Below the pieces are notes generated by a model. That model was not told where the DNA came from, searched no databases, and worked only from the letters and a program-made list of their open reading frames with translations. Shown here piece after piece: positions 1 through 10,941 of a stretch of 64,000 bases of DNA (position 1 is its first letter; each line of letters opens with the position of its first letter). The stretch spans positions 19,932,936-19,996,935 of the forward strand of contig NC_059300.1 in the NCBI RefSeq assembly GCF_017591435.1, in the 5' to 3' direction. The position numbers were made by a program, and so were the translations under genes. The stretch is from Portunus trituberculatus. Taxonomy: Eukaryota > Arthropoda > Malacostraca > Decapoda > Portunidae.

Positions 1-103
1 TCTGCATGTTCTCTCCATTTTGTGTTCCTCTACGTGTCTACCTTCTTCCTTTCTTTTGTTTTCACGTTTTATGAAGTTTCCCCAACGCTCTCACCTCTCT
101 ACC

Positions 104-1005
104 ATGGCAGACGCTTCTGCTCCCACCGTCCCAACCCCACAAGTCACTCTCATCTCAGAGTCAATATCCATTCCTCCTTTCACTGGCGTCGGTTCTGAAT
201 CCATTCATCAATTCATCCACCGCGTTGGAGAAGAATGCACACGGAGAAATGCACACTCAGATGCTGAAAAACTCGCTATCCTCAAGTCCAGAATTTGTCA
301 TGACCCGTCTAGTCTTGCTGGCAAGCTTGTGAAGTCCGATAAATTCCCCAGTTTCGACAAGTACGAAGACTTTACCGCAGCCCTCGTCTCGCACTTCTCA
401 AGCCACTCACTCATTCCTCAAAGTAGCAAGCTCGCTCACCTATCTCACCCGTACAACTGCAGATGTGTACAAAGCTGAGAATGTTGCGTCGTCCCTCAGC
501 GCAGAACTCACTGACCAGCTCAAATCCTCGCAATGGTTCAATGGTGATGGTATGTTGTCTTCCGCGAATTTCAAGCGTCTCATGTCATATTTGCTTTTTG
601 TCGTCCAGCTAGACTCTCCCACGTTTGCTATCGCGAGTGACATTGAATTCACAGAGAAGGATTTCTTGTATGATGTATGTAAAAAAATTTCAGAGAAGTC
701 ACCCCCCGCTCCTCAGTCAGTCTCAGTCGCGCAGTTCAACCGCCAACACGCACTCACTCTCCCTCACGCGGTCGCTCCTCCTCACGCCCCTCGCATCATA
801 CTCAGTACCGCCACCGGTCTCATTCCCGCTCCTCACGAAATGTAGTCTGTCACAGATGTGGAATTAGAGGTCACGTTGTTTAATCCTGTCACGTTGTTCT
901 CGATGATCAAGGCCGCTCTCAGTTCAACCCAAATGCGTTCTGCTTGCTTCATAACAAACGCGGTCATTCCCTCACTGAATGCCGTTTGTACCAACTTCAC
1001 TGCTC
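104..1005 (+). pseudogene. Gag-like protein with zinc knuckles, frameshifted and with an internal stop
   Basis: Gag would be the structural protein that packages the element RNA. I chose the ATG at 104 because it sits in a good context (accATGg) and opens a frame typical of gag N-termini. That frame stays open to 478, continues in a second frame from about 465 to 845, and returns to the first frame for a zinc knuckle at 848-905 (C-x2-C-x4-H-x4-C). One of the four residues between the knuckle His and last Cys is replaced by TAA. A second knuckle-like motif follows at about 955-985, with the second Cys replaced by His. At least two frameshifts and one stop make it non-functional. The assignment to gag rests on the knuckles and on the integrase downstream. 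Confidence 0.7.
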
Positions 1006-1169
1006 CTGTAGGACCATTGTACATAAGTATATTAATCATTATAGAAATCTGAGTCAATCATGAGTGCAACAAAGTATTAGTTAGTTTTATGAAATAGAGA
1101 AGCACTGCAACCCCTGTTTAAAGGAAAAGACGAGGTCAGCATTTATACATGTTGCACCACATTACGAAT

Positions 1170-2269
1170 GACCTATAGTATCCGCACAACCCAAGGAAAG
1201 ATCGTACTCTGTCAGCTGCGCGTATGAACTATTATTGGCCTACAATGCGCGTAGATATAGATGAGTACATTGACAAGTGTGTACAGTGCGCCCAGTATAA
1301 GGGTAGCGTACCTAAACCTGCTCCTATCTCGGAATATCCTCCACCTGAGCGACCTTGGGATGTGGTTGCTATAGACGTACTACAGCTTTCAGTTAAGAGT
1401 CGTCAGGGCTCTAAATATGTGCTGGTGATGGTTGATCACTTCAGCAGGTACGTAGTTTTAGCTCCACTTTATGATAAATCTGCCAAGGCGGTAGCTCACA
1501 CTCTAGTGACAAACCTATTCTGTCCTTACTCAGCTCCTAGAGTCTTATTAAGTGACAATGGGACAGAATTCCGCAACAATGTATTGGAGGAGATCTGTAA
1601 ACAGTTTGGCATAAAACAAACATTCACAGTAGCCTATCATCCTGCAAGCAATGGGCTGGTGGAGCGCGCGAACAGGAAAATTCTCGACGTTTTGCGCCCA
1701 GTCGTAAATGGCTTTATGGAAAATTGGGAAGATTGGTTACCTCATGTTGCTGCTAGCATAAACAGTACCGTTTGAGTCTACGGGAAAAACTCCATATTAC
1801 ATAATCTATGGAGTGGAACGACTTGTTGAGTAGTCCTCAGAACCCTGTTAACAATGTGGACGATTATGCAAAATGCCAACTCAAAGTGTTTTCAGACACA
1901 TATAAAGGAGTCACAAACAGGCTAAAAGCTTCTAAAACGGCCATGAGCTCACAGCAACACCGGCGTTCTTCACCTGTAAGAATTAAAATTGGTGATTCAG
2001 TAATGGTTAAGGTCCCTGAGAGAAACGCAAAGTTAGCTCCTAAATTTGTTGGACCACATCTGGTAGTAAACAAACTCCATGGACATAAATTTGAAATACT
2101 AGATCCATTGCTAAACACGCTGGAAGTTGTGCACTGCTATCGGCTTAAACGGACCGATGTCAAGGCTAATCTGGATTTAGTTGAAACAGTCTATGTAGAC
2201 AAAACTACTCGTCTTGGAGGTGCTCAGAGTGTATCACCCCATGATTATAACCTTCGTTCTCGTAATTAA
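1170..2269 (+). pseudogene. Retrotransposon integrase (zinc-binding, DDE core and C-terminal parts)
   Basis: Integrase joins retrotransposon cDNA to host DNA. Visible in order: part of an H-H-C-C zinc-binding region ending in CVQC at about 1278-1290; the catalytic core with its first Asp in AIDV (about 1372), second Asp in SDNGTEF (about 1552) and Glu in NGLVERAN (about 1660); then a basic C-terminal region from 1808 to the stop at 2267-2269. All three DDE residues are present. The frame breaks at about 1770, where the core continues in another frame to about 1830. The upstream RT and RNase H are missing. Identification as a gypsy-type integrase is firm; loss of function is clear. Confidence 0.88.
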
Positions 2270-2291
2270 AGCTCTTAAATCTATTCCAAAG

Positions 2292-2568
2292 ATGTTTGCC
2301 CTCTTGGTAATCCTCGTTCTGCATGCGAGCGTCGCCTTAAAGCCTGCACTTCTCAAGCCAGGAGCTCTGACCGGTCATCTGGGAAGGGTCTATCTGGTTG
2401 AAGACGCTTTGTGGGTTACCTATCCCCATGAGTCTCTGGTGGAAATACCAGAGAGGCTTCGAGATGTTGCATGCCGGCTGAACGCGGTTTTGGGAACTTT
2501 AGAAACGGAATTCACGGACGGTTCCGGGGAGCCTACTGAGATTCTGTCCTTTTTGCATGCTAGAATGC
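2292..2568 (+). pseudogene. Possible env-like third reading frame, N-terminal fragment
   Basis: An open frame begins just after the integrase stop. From the ATG at 2292 it shows a hydrophobic signal-peptide-like start of about 14 residues ending in SVA, then a soluble stretch of about 75 residues. Position (third frame after integrase) and layout fit the N-terminus of an env-like surface protein as found in insect errantivirus-type gypsy elements. The frame is then overrun by a TTG/GGT microsatellite at 2569, so only the beginning survives. I could not recognise a fusion peptide, furin site or transmembrane anchor, so the env assignment is tentative and rests mainly on position. Confidence 0.35.
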
Positions 2569-2673
2569 GCTATGGTGGTTTTGGTGGTGGTGGTGGTGAT
2601 GGTTTTGCTGCTGCTGTTGTTGTTATTGTTGGAGGTGGTGGTAGTTGTCATTTTGTTGTCATTTTTGCTGTTG

Positions 2674-2705
<32 letters not shown>

Positions 2706-2945
2706 GGTGGTGGTGGTAGATGTTGTTTTGTTGTTGTTTTTGTTGTTGTTGTTGTTGTTGTTGTTGTTGCTGTTGTTGTTGCTGGTGGTGGTGATGGTGG
2801 TCGTGGTTTGTTATTGTTGTTGTTGTTATTTTTTGTTGTTGTTGGTGGTGGTGGTGGTGGCACTTTTGTTGTTGATGTTGATGTTGATGTTGATGTTGTT
2901 ATTGTTGTTGTTGTTGCTTTAATTATTAATTTGTTGTTGTTGTTC
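2569..2945 (+). repeat. Compound (TTG)n/(GGT)n microsatellite
   Basis: About 375 bases of imperfect TTG and GGT trinucleotides with GAT interruptions. It separates the gypsy copy 1 remnant from the Penelope-like element. Long Val/Gly open frames here are artefacts of the repeat. Confidence 0.95.
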
Positions 2946-2949
2946 AACA

Positions 2950-2985
2950 CATCTAATTCACTGTCCCAGGACAGTGAATTAGATG
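2950..2985. repeat. Perfect 17-bp inverted repeat with a 2-base spacer
   Basis: Positions 2950-2966 are exactly complementary to 2969-2985, separated by CA. The palindrome sits at the very start of the recognisable Penelope-like coding frame, just after the microsatellite. As RNA it would form a strong hairpin. Confidence 0.9.
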
Positions 2986-4517
2986 CAAGTAAAGTAATTT
3001 TTAATCTCTCTGATAGGGTGTTGAATGATGAAGAAAAACAGATTCTTAAGCTAGGTTTACAATTTGGTTTTCCAACTTTGTCAATCACTACTTATACTAT
3101 GAGAAATTCATACAACAAATTTCCAAATATAAAAACAATTATGAACAATTTGACGAAGTACTTAATAAAATTAAATTTTTATCACATGAGTCGTATAAGG
3201 ATAAATCAAATAAAAGTAACTTCAATCTTAGCTTACTAGAAACCCTTAAGAAGGATAAAGATATAATTGTCACCAGAGCAGATAAAGGAAAAGGAATAGT
3301 CACATTAAATAAATCTGATTATGTCAACAAAACTAATGAAATTCTCAGTGATGACACCAAATTTAGAAAATTAAATGGTGATTGCTTTAAAATTTTCCTC
3401 AAATTAGAAGATAAACTAAATCGGTTGCTTAGGAGTATCAAAAGTAAAATACCTGATTCATGCTTTGAGTTTCTATATGCATCTGGTTCACTCCCCGGGA
3501 TACTATATGGTTTACCCAAAGTACACAAGCAAGGTTGTCCCATAAGACCTATCCTAGCAGCTACAGGTACCTTCAATTATAATTGTGCAAAATTTTTAGT
3601 TCCCATTTTCACAGTTAAAAACTCTATTGAATTCGCAAAGGAATTACAGACATTTAAGTTTACGGATTCCGTTTTTCGCTAGTTTTGACGTAAAATCCTT
3701 ATTTACAAATATCCCCCTTATTGAGACTATTGATATTTAAGTAGAAGAGTGCAACAGATTAAAATTGATTCCTTATGACCTCACCAAGAAGCATTCCGAT
3801 CCTTACTGGAGTTGGCTGTGAGGAGTCCATTTTATCTTTAATGACCAATTGTATCAACAAATAGATGGAGTAGCTATGGGTTCCCCTTTGGGACCAACAT
3901 TAGCAAATACTTTTTTATGCTATCATGAAAAAAGCTGGTTATCTGATTGTCCAACTGAATTCAAGCCAATTAAATACAACCGTTATGTAGATGATTGCTT
4001 CCTAGCATTTAAATCTAAGGAACAAGCTCATAAATTCCTTGAGTATCTAAATAATAAACATAAAAATATATCATTCACTTCCGAGTTTGAGACTAATAAT
4101 AACATCCCATTCTTAGATATAATGGTCATGAAGAATAATGGATCTCTTTCCACAGATGTGTTCAGGAAGGAAACTTATACGGGTTTGGGCTTGAATTTTG
4201 AGTCATTTGTCCCTTCCCTGTTCAAGATAAATTCCATCAAAACGTTACTACATAGAGCATACAATATTTGTAGAATTTGGCTCTTGTTCCATAATGAACT
4301 TGAAAGATTAAGACATTACTTTCATATTAATGGTTATCCCAAAGACTTAATAGAGAAACAAATTAAGAAATTTATCACCAATAAATTCGTTACTGACAAT
4401 TTTGTGAAGGATAAAACCAAAGAGGTTAGATACATTACATTGCCCTTCTCAGGACAATTTAGTTACGTAATACAATGTCTCATTTACTCAAGAAACATGT
4501 TCCGAATGTTGATTTGA
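2970..4517 (+). pseudogene. Penelope-like reverse transcriptase
   Basis: The reading frame covers the N-terminal region (to 3239), the region with TRADKGKGIV (about 3276-3305) and YGLPKVHK (about 3505-3530), and from 3849 the block MGSPLGPTLAN and the catalytic YVDD (about 3984-3995). PFLDIMV follows at about 4110. These motifs in this order are characteristic of Penelope-like RTs. The frame breaks at about 3240 and again near 3682-3849, where stop codons occur in a stretch still recognisable as RT. The enzyme would copy the element RNA at a nick made by its own endonuclease; this copy could not. Confidence 0.88.
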
Positions 4518-4529
4518 GATTAATTTTTT

Positions 4530-4913
4530 GTTAATAAAAATACCATAGGTTCTTTATCTAAATTTAAAGATGCTATTCCTACTCCTTTGTGCTCAAAAAT
4601 TGCATATTGCTTTAGATGTCCGGACTGCATGTCACGGTATATTGGTTCCACCTGTCGGAACCTAAAAATTCGAATTTCTGAGCACTTGGGAGTATCGTAT
4701 AAAACAAATGCTAGTATCACTGAGCCTGGTTTCTCAAATATAAGAGAACACGCATTACAATGTAATCATGTTTTTACTGATCAGGACTTTAACATAAAGT
4801 ATAGGGCATATTGTAACTCAGACCTTAGGATAGCGGAATCTTTATTTATTTTAAAAGAGAAGCCAGAGTTAAATGCTACAGAACTAGCTACCAAATTATT
4901 AATTTTTACTTAA
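4530..4913 (+). pseudogene. GIY-YIG endonuclease domain of the Penelope-like element
   Basis: A domain with a Cys cluster (CFRCPDC, about 4608-4628) followed by RYIGSTCRNL (about 4635-4665) and EHLG (about 4680), then a His/Cys segment ALQCNH (about 4753). This is the C-terminal GIY-YIG nuclease of Penelope-like elements, which nicks the target for integration. It lies in the same frame as the end of the RT, separated by stops at 4515-4523, and ends at 4913. The nuclease frame itself looks uninterrupted. Confidence 0.85.
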
Positions 4914-5290
4914 TAATTTCGAACTAGATGAGATAGTGTTGTTTAGCATAGTTAGGATTCGAGGTTCATATACGTGTACTTTGTTTCAACCAATCAGCAT
5001 TGAGAATTTTTGGGGGGCTAAAATATTTCTGTAATAGACTAACTGTTTTACATCATACCTTTAAATTTTCCTCTTTTTTGCATCAGCTATGACATATTAG
5101 AATATTGTGTTGGATAGGAAATTCTTAGTGAACCAATCAGATTTTGCCAGATAATGAGTAGGAGCTTATAAATATTGGTAAGCCAGTCTCCCTCCCCACT
5201 TACCAGTTAGAGGAACTAGTAACAGGACCACTGCGTCTGGTCATATTTTAAAGTTTTACGTGCGGTTTTACAGTGTTTTGTTGTACACCT

Positions 5291-5879
5291 TGTTACGTTC
5301 ACCGGTTAAATGGGTAAGATTGGCATCGGGGAGCCGGTGAACAATAACAATAAAAAAAAAAACACTGCAGGTTCAACTGGTGAGGATATGCAAAGGGGGC
5401 ACTTAAGAAGCTATTTAATAACCCAATAACAAAACACATGAAACTGACATACACATATACATATAACACACAAATAAATATAACAATAAAGAACCCAACT
5501 TAACAATACCTAACAATAATACTAATCCTATATGGAGGCAATGTGGAAAAAACGGGACGAGAGGAAGTGATACTTATGAGGTGTCGCAGTGGTGAAGTGC
5601 TGGGTGATGTGGATCCCACGGTATTCCAAGAGGCATTGTGTTCACTGGTTGAGGCCTTGACCTCGACTCACTTCCAAAAATCAGGAAGCTCGCTTAACAA
5701 TTCGCTTGAGTCGAATGGGGCCGCGTCAATCCAACTTCGGGACAGTAGCGGGGCTTCATGAGACGGTGAGGTGGAGGGTTCATAAAACGGTGACATGGAG
5801 GGGAGGTGGAGAGGTGGCGAACGAGGTAGCAAGCGGAAGAGGTGAGGGTAGTGGAGTATGTTACGGGCGGGCCGTAACA
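5291..5879 (+). mobile_element. Solo LTR (589 bp) with TG..CA ends and ACCT target duplication
   Basis: It begins TGTTACG and ends CGTAACA, a perfect 7-bp terminal inverted repeat with canonical TG/CA ends. It is flanked directly by ACCT on both sides (5287-5290 and 5880-5883). The 4-bp duplication fits gypsy-type integrases. No internal domain is present, so it is a solo LTR left by LTR-LTR recombination. A second, truncated copy lies in inverted orientation at 46291-46879. Confidence 0.9.
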
Positions 5880-5912
5880 ACCTGAAGAAGGGATATGTAC
5901 TTTCCCGAAATG
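5880..5912 (+). ncRNA. Degenerate hammerhead-like motif of the Penelope-like element
   Basis: CTGAAGA at about 5882-5888, a short GGGA/TCCC helix, then GAAA resembles the hammerhead core (CUGAUGA, stem II, GAAA) with one core base changed. Penelope-like elements are known to carry hammerhead motifs near their ends. Flanking helices I and III are not convincing, and the changed core base would probably abolish cleavage. Confidence 0.3.
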
Positions 5913-6000
5913 TTGTGTGAAGTGGCTATAATGAAGATAACCGTCCTTTTGTGGGTTCTCTCTCTCCTATACCGTGTGCGCTATAGACTCCCTGTTTTCA

Positions 6001-6002
<2 letters not shown>

Positions 6003-6072
<70 letters not shown>

Positions 6073-6117
6073 TTATCTGTGTTGTCTATCTCTCCTCTAA
6101 CTCCTCCTCTGACTATA

Positions 6118-6195
<78 letters not shown>

Positions 6196-6196
6196 T
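6003..6196 (+). repeat. Duplicated (TA)n plus LINE segment
   Basis: Two (TA)n tracts (about 6003-6069 and 6118-6192) are each followed by nearly the same stretch of about 45 bases (6070-6117 and 6192-6236). That stretch matches the 5' part of LINE family A copy 1. The arrangement is a tandem duplication of the unit (TA)n plus LINE start. Confidence 0.85.
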
Positions 6197-8264
6197 TATC
6201 TGTTTGTCTATCTCTCCTCTAACTCCTCCTCCTTTGTCAACTTAACTTCAAAAGTGGAGCACATTCTGTCCCACTACACTTTTGCGGAGGTCTCCATTCT
6301 TGGAGATTTCAATGTTCACCACCAGCTTTGGCTTTCTTCTCCATTCACTGACCATCCTGGTGAAGTAGCCTTCAACTTTGCTATCCTCCATGACCTACAG
6401 CAACTGGCGCAACACCCTACTCATATTCCTCATCGTTTTGGAGACACGCCCAACGCTCTCTTTCTTACCTCTAATCCTTCCGCTTATGCTGTTACCATAT
6501 CTTCTCCGTTGGCCTCCTCCAATCACAATCTTATTTCTGTATCTTGTCCTATTTCTCCAATCCTTCCCCAACTTCCCCCTAAGCAGAGGTGCCTCTGGAG
6601 TTTTGCCTCTGCGTGTTGGAGCGACTTGAAGTATTATGCTAATTTTCCTTAGAAAGATTACTGGTGTCAAAGGCCCATCTCTTTCTGCTGAACGCATAAT
6701 GGAGGTGATAGTGTCTGGCGTGGAAGCGTATATACCTCATTCTTTATCTCACCCTAAACCTTTTAAACCTTGGTTTAAAACAGCCCGTTCTCGCGCTATA
6801 CAAGATAGGTTACCCACAAAAGGTACTTGAGCCTTCCATCTCCTGAATTTCATGCACTTTATATTTGTTCTTCAACTTGGTAAACACTTCTTCATAATGA
6901 GAAAATGTCAAAATCTTTCAAACTCAAACTCCCCTCAAGACTTTTGGCATCTTGCCAAAAACATCTCCAACAACTTTATTTCATCCTGATGGCACCACTG
7001 CCATCTCTTCTGTCTCTAAGGCTGAACTCTTCTCTCAAACCTTTGCTCACAACTTGGATGATTGTGAACTTGTCCCTCCATCTCCTCCTCCCTCTGACTA
7101 TTTCATGTCTTCAATCAAAATTCTTTGTAATGATATTTCCCATGCCCTCGCTGGCCTAAACCCTCGGAAGGGTTATGGACCCGATGGAGTCCCTCCTGCT
7201 TCTGTGCTTGTACCTTGCCTGACTAAACTCTTTCAAATTTATCTATCGACTTCTACCTTTCCTTCTTCCTGGAAGTTTGACTACATTCAACCTGTTCCTA
7301 AAAAGGTTAACCGTACTAATCCCTCGTTCTGCGGTCCTATAGCTTTAATATCTTGCTTGTCAAAAGTTTTTAAATCTATACTGAATAGGAAGATTCTTAA
7401 ACATCTGTCACTTCAGTCTTCTATTTGATTGACAGTATGGCTTCAGTCAAGGTCGATCTAATGGTGATCTTCTGGCTTTCCTTACTGAGTCTTGGTCATC
7501 CTTTTTTTAGAGATTTTGGTGAAACTTTTGCTGTCACGTTAGACATATCAAAAGCTTTTGATAGAGTCTGGCATAAAGCTTTCACTTCCAAACAGCCCTC
7601 CTACGGTTTTTATCCTTCTCTCTGCAACTTTATCTTAAGATTCCTTTCCGACCGTTCTATTGCTGCTGTGGTAGACGGCCACTGTTCTTCTCCTAAATCT
7701 ATTAATAGTGGTGTTCCTCTGGGTTCTGTCCTGTCATCCACTCTTTTTCTATTGTTTATAAATTATCTTCTTAACCAAACGTCTTGCCTATTCACTCCTA
7801 CGCTAATGATACCATCCTACATCTTTCCACGTCCTTTCAGAGACGACCAACTCTTCAGGAAGTCAACAGATCACGCAGGGACGCCACAGAATGCCTGACT
7901 TCTGATCTTTCTAAGATTTCCGATTGGAGCAGAGAAAATCTAGTAGTTTTCAATGCCTAAAAAACTTAATTCCTCCATCTATCAACTCGACGCATCCTTT
8001 GCAGACAACTATCCCCTCTTCTTCAGTGACACTCAATTGTCTCCCTCTTCGACACTGAATATTCTCAGTCTATCCTTTAGTCATAATCTTAACTAGAAAC
8101 TTCACATCTCATCTCTCGCTAAAACGACTTAACTTCTTTTAAGAAAGTGGTATCACGACATTTACTCCCTAATTTTGGCTAACCCTTCTTATCTTTTAGA
8201 GAACCAACATTCAAGTGGGCTTTTTTTTCAACATTTTGTTGCCCTCCTACATAAAAAAAAAAAA
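6070..8264 (+). mobile_element. LINE family A, copy 1: decayed Jockey-like non-LTR retrotransposon
   Basis: The sequence parallels the longer copy at 58-61 kb. The endonuclease C-terminal half lies at about 6250-6830 (GDFNVHHQLW, then PKPFKPWFKTARSRA). RT follows with PRKGYGPDGVPPASV (about 7165), a region equivalent to NYRPIALISCLSK (about 7325) and LDISKAFDRVWHK (about 7540-7580). A region equivalent to GVPQGSVLSPTLF lies at about 7712-7750. The YADD box is degraded. The 3' end is an oligo(A) at 8253-8264. It is 5'-truncated, and its reading frame is broken at several places. The element would retrotranspose by target-primed reverse transcription. Clade is inferred from motif similarity only. 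Confidence 0.8.
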
Positions 8265-8269
8265 GAGGT

Positions 8270-8360
8270 AAATAGACAGATAAATAAAGAGATAGATAGA
8301 TGGATGGATAAATGGATAGATAGATACATAGATATATAGATAGATAGATTGATAGATCAT
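8270..8360 (+). repeat. (GATA)n-like degenerate microsatellite
   Basis: Imperfect GATA/GATG/AAATA tetranucleotides directly after the poly(A) tail of LINE A copy 1, possibly grown from that tail. Confidence 0.85.
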
Positions 8361-8435
8361 GAAATTATATTTCACTTATTATTTTCATTTATATTGATAC
8401 GAAAAAGAGAAGGAGGAGGATATAATAAATTGGTT

Positions 8436-8600
8436 TAGAAGGAGGAGGAGGAGGAGGAGGAGGAGGAGGAGGAGGAGGAGGAGGAGGAGGAGGAGGAGGA
8501 AAAGGAGGAGGAGGAGGAGGAGGAGGAGGAGGAGGAGGAGGAGGAGGAGGAGGAGGAGGAGGAGGAGGAGGAGGAGGAGGAGGAGGAAGAGGAGGATTGA
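8436..8600 (+). repeat. (GGA)n microsatellite
   Basis: About 150 bases of GGA trinucleotides with few interruptions. Long Leu- or Ser-rich frames on the other strand are artefacts. Confidence 0.95.
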
Positions 8601-8698
8601 TTGATTGATAAATTTATTGTAGGAGGAGGATCGACGAACTTCTTGGAAAATATATAGAGAAAAAAAAAAGAAGACCTGGATAGGAACAGGAGAAAGGA

Positions 8699-8700
<2 letters not shown>

Positions 8701-8787
<87 letters not shown>
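8701..8787 (+). repeat. (GA)n microsatellite
   Basis: Uninterrupted GA dinucleotides. Confidence 0.97.
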
Positions 8788-8790
<3 letters not shown>

Positions 8791-9026
8791 AAGAAGAAGC
8801 AAGAATAAACTCGAGTTCATCGCCTACCGAGGCGTTTTACTGCTATATAGTGCACCTATTCCCTTCATTGAAGTTTTCGATATATTTTGATTTGAAAATA
8901 AAGCCAGTGTCAAAGGAACACTTTTTTTTCAACCATCTCTCCACATTGATACACTCACATACCTATCTTATTCACACACACATACACAACCCATGCCTCT
9001 CGTCGATCGCCTTCCAAGTAAGAATT

Positions 9027-9197
<171 letters not shown>

Positions 9198-9199
9198 TA

Positions 9200-10941
9200 A
9201 TAGGGACAGCTGGTCAAGGGAAACAAAATATAGAAAAAAATAAGGCCCAATACGCTGCCAGTTCACTAAAAGATATGGGAGTTAGTCGAAATTCAGGGAC
9301 AAATGTTTTGATACCTCTCTCTTAAAGAAGTCAAGTCAAAGGAAGATGGAAATACAGAAGCAGGCAGGGAGTTCCAGAATTTACCAGTGAAAGGTATGAA
9401 TGACTGAGAGTACTAGTTAACTCTTCCATTAGGTAGTTGGTCAGAATAGGGTTAAGAGGAAGAAGAAAGCCTTGTGCAGTGAGGCCACAGGAGGAGGGGA
9501 GGCATGCTGTTAGCAAGATCAGTAGAAAAGTTAGCATGAAAATAGCGATAAAAGATAGAAAGTGATGCAACATTTCAGCGGTGAGAAGGAGGCTGAAGAC
9601 TGTCAGTCAAAGGAAGGGAGTTGATGGGACGGAAAGCTTTTGATTCCACCCTATCTAATAAAGCTGTATGAGTGGAATTGCCCCAAAACATGCAAAGAAT
9701 ATTCCATACAGGGACTGATAAGGCCCTTGTACAGAGTTAGCAGTTGGGGGGGAGAAAAACTGGCGGAGACGTTCATAGAAGCTGTTTTAGTGAGAGATGA
9801 GTTGTGAAGTTTCCAGTTAAGATTATGAGTAAAAGACAAACCGAAGACATTCAGTGTGGAAGAGAGACAGTTGAGTGTCATTGAAGAAGAGGGGATAGTT
9901 GTCTGGAAGGTTGTGTCAAGTTGATAGATGGAGGAATTGAGTTTTTGAGGCATTGAACATAACTAAGTTTTCTCTGCCCCAATCAGAAATTTTAGAATGA
10001 TTAGAAATCAGGCGTTTTGTGGCGTCCCTCCGTGATCCGATGACATCCTGAAGGGTTGGTCGTCTCTGAAAGGACGTGGATAGATGTAGGATGGTATCAT
10101 CAGCGTAGGAGTGGATAGGACAAGAAGTTTGGTTAAGAAGATCATTAATGAATAATAGAAAGAGAGTAGGTAACAGAACAGAGCCCTGATGAACACCATT
10201 GTTAATATATATAGGAGAACAGTAGCCGTCTACACAGCTGCAATAGAACGGTCGGACAGGAAACTTCAGATAAAGTTCCAGAGAGAAGGATAGAAACCGT
10301 AGGAGGGTAGTTTTGAAATCAAAGCTTTGTGCCAGACTCAGTCAGAAGCTTTTGATATGTCTTAATGCGACAGCAAAAGTTTCACTGAAATCTTTAAAAG
10401 AAGATGACCAAGACTCAGTAAGGAACGCCAGAAGATCACCAGTGAGGTGACCTTGACGGAAGCCATACTGGCGATCAGAAAGAAGATAGTGAAGTGACAG
10501 ATGTTTAGAGTCTTTCTATTGAGGATAGATTAAAAAACTTTAGACATGCAAGAGATTAAACCATTAAAGTTATAGGACGATAGTTTGAGGGATTAAAGCG
10601 GTCACCCTTTTTAGGTACAGACTGAATGTAGGCAAATTTCAAGCAAGAAAAAGGTAGAAGTCGATAGACATAGTTGAAAGTTTGGCCAGATAAAGTGCAA
10701 GCACGGAAGCACAGTTTTTGAGAACAATAGGAGGGATCCCATCAGGTCTATAAGCCTTCCATGGGTTTAGTCCAGCGAGGGCACGGAAAACATCATTACG
10801 AAGAACTTTATTTGCAGGTATGAAATAGTCAGAGGGGGGAGGAGAGGGAGGATCAAGCCTATAATCATCAAAAATGGAGTTTTTAGTAAAGGTTTGAGAG
10901 AAGAGTTCAGCTTTAGAGACAGATGAGATGGCAGTGGTACC
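9200..10941 (-). mobile_element. LINE family A, copy 2: 3' part on the minus strand
   Basis: Read on the minus strand, this stretch carries the RT and 3' region of LINE family A. The YADD-to-C-terminal part lies around 10200-9330, including the conserved STPTLMIPSYI stretch near 10100 and the 3' untranslated segment with AAGGCCCAATACG at about 9240. Many frameshifts and stops are present. At 10941 it is cut abruptly by the LTR of gypsy copy 2. The LINE resumes at about 16162, so both parts belong to one insertion that was later split. Confidence 0.82.

Larger units (their letters stand above)
1..2569 (+). mobile_element. Decayed Ty3/gypsy-like LTR retrotransposon (gypsy copy 1), internally deleted
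   Basis: Gag-like frames occupy about 104-1000, and integrase follows directly from about 1170 to 2269. The roughly 3 kb of protease, RT and RNase H expected between them in this family is absent, so a large internal deletion is inferred around 1000-1170. A short signal-peptide-like reading frame follows the integrase. No LTR can be recognised: the 5' end lies outside or at the window edge, and the 3' side runs into a TTG/GGT microsatellite. Several frameshifts and a stop show that it is dead. Confidence 0.75.
2945..6000 (+). mobile_element. Penelope-like retroelement, decayed, interrupted by a solo LTR
   Basis: The element encodes an RT without RNase H and a GIY-YIG endonuclease, which together define Penelope-like elements. 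The coding part runs from about 2970 to 4913, and a long 3' non-coding part runs to about 6000, where it passes into (TA)n. A solo LTR (5291-5879) lies inside the 3' part; removing it with one copy of its ACCT duplication restores a continuous sequence. A TATA-like motif (TATAAATA, about 5168) lies downstream of the coding region. Several frameshifts and stops make the copy inactive. Confidence 0.85.

Noticed and set aside
2557..3088. Long Val-, Leu-, Gly- or Thr-rich open frames on both strands
   Set aside because: They are translations of the TTG/GGT microsatellite; the same applies to the frames over (GGA)n at 8.4 and 29.8 kb and (GTA)n at 51.6 kb.
4921..5290. Full Penelope pseudo-LTR with a second element copy
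   Set aside because: Promoter-like TATAAATA is visible, but no duplicate of this region occurs upstream of the RT within the window, so a pLTR could not be shown.
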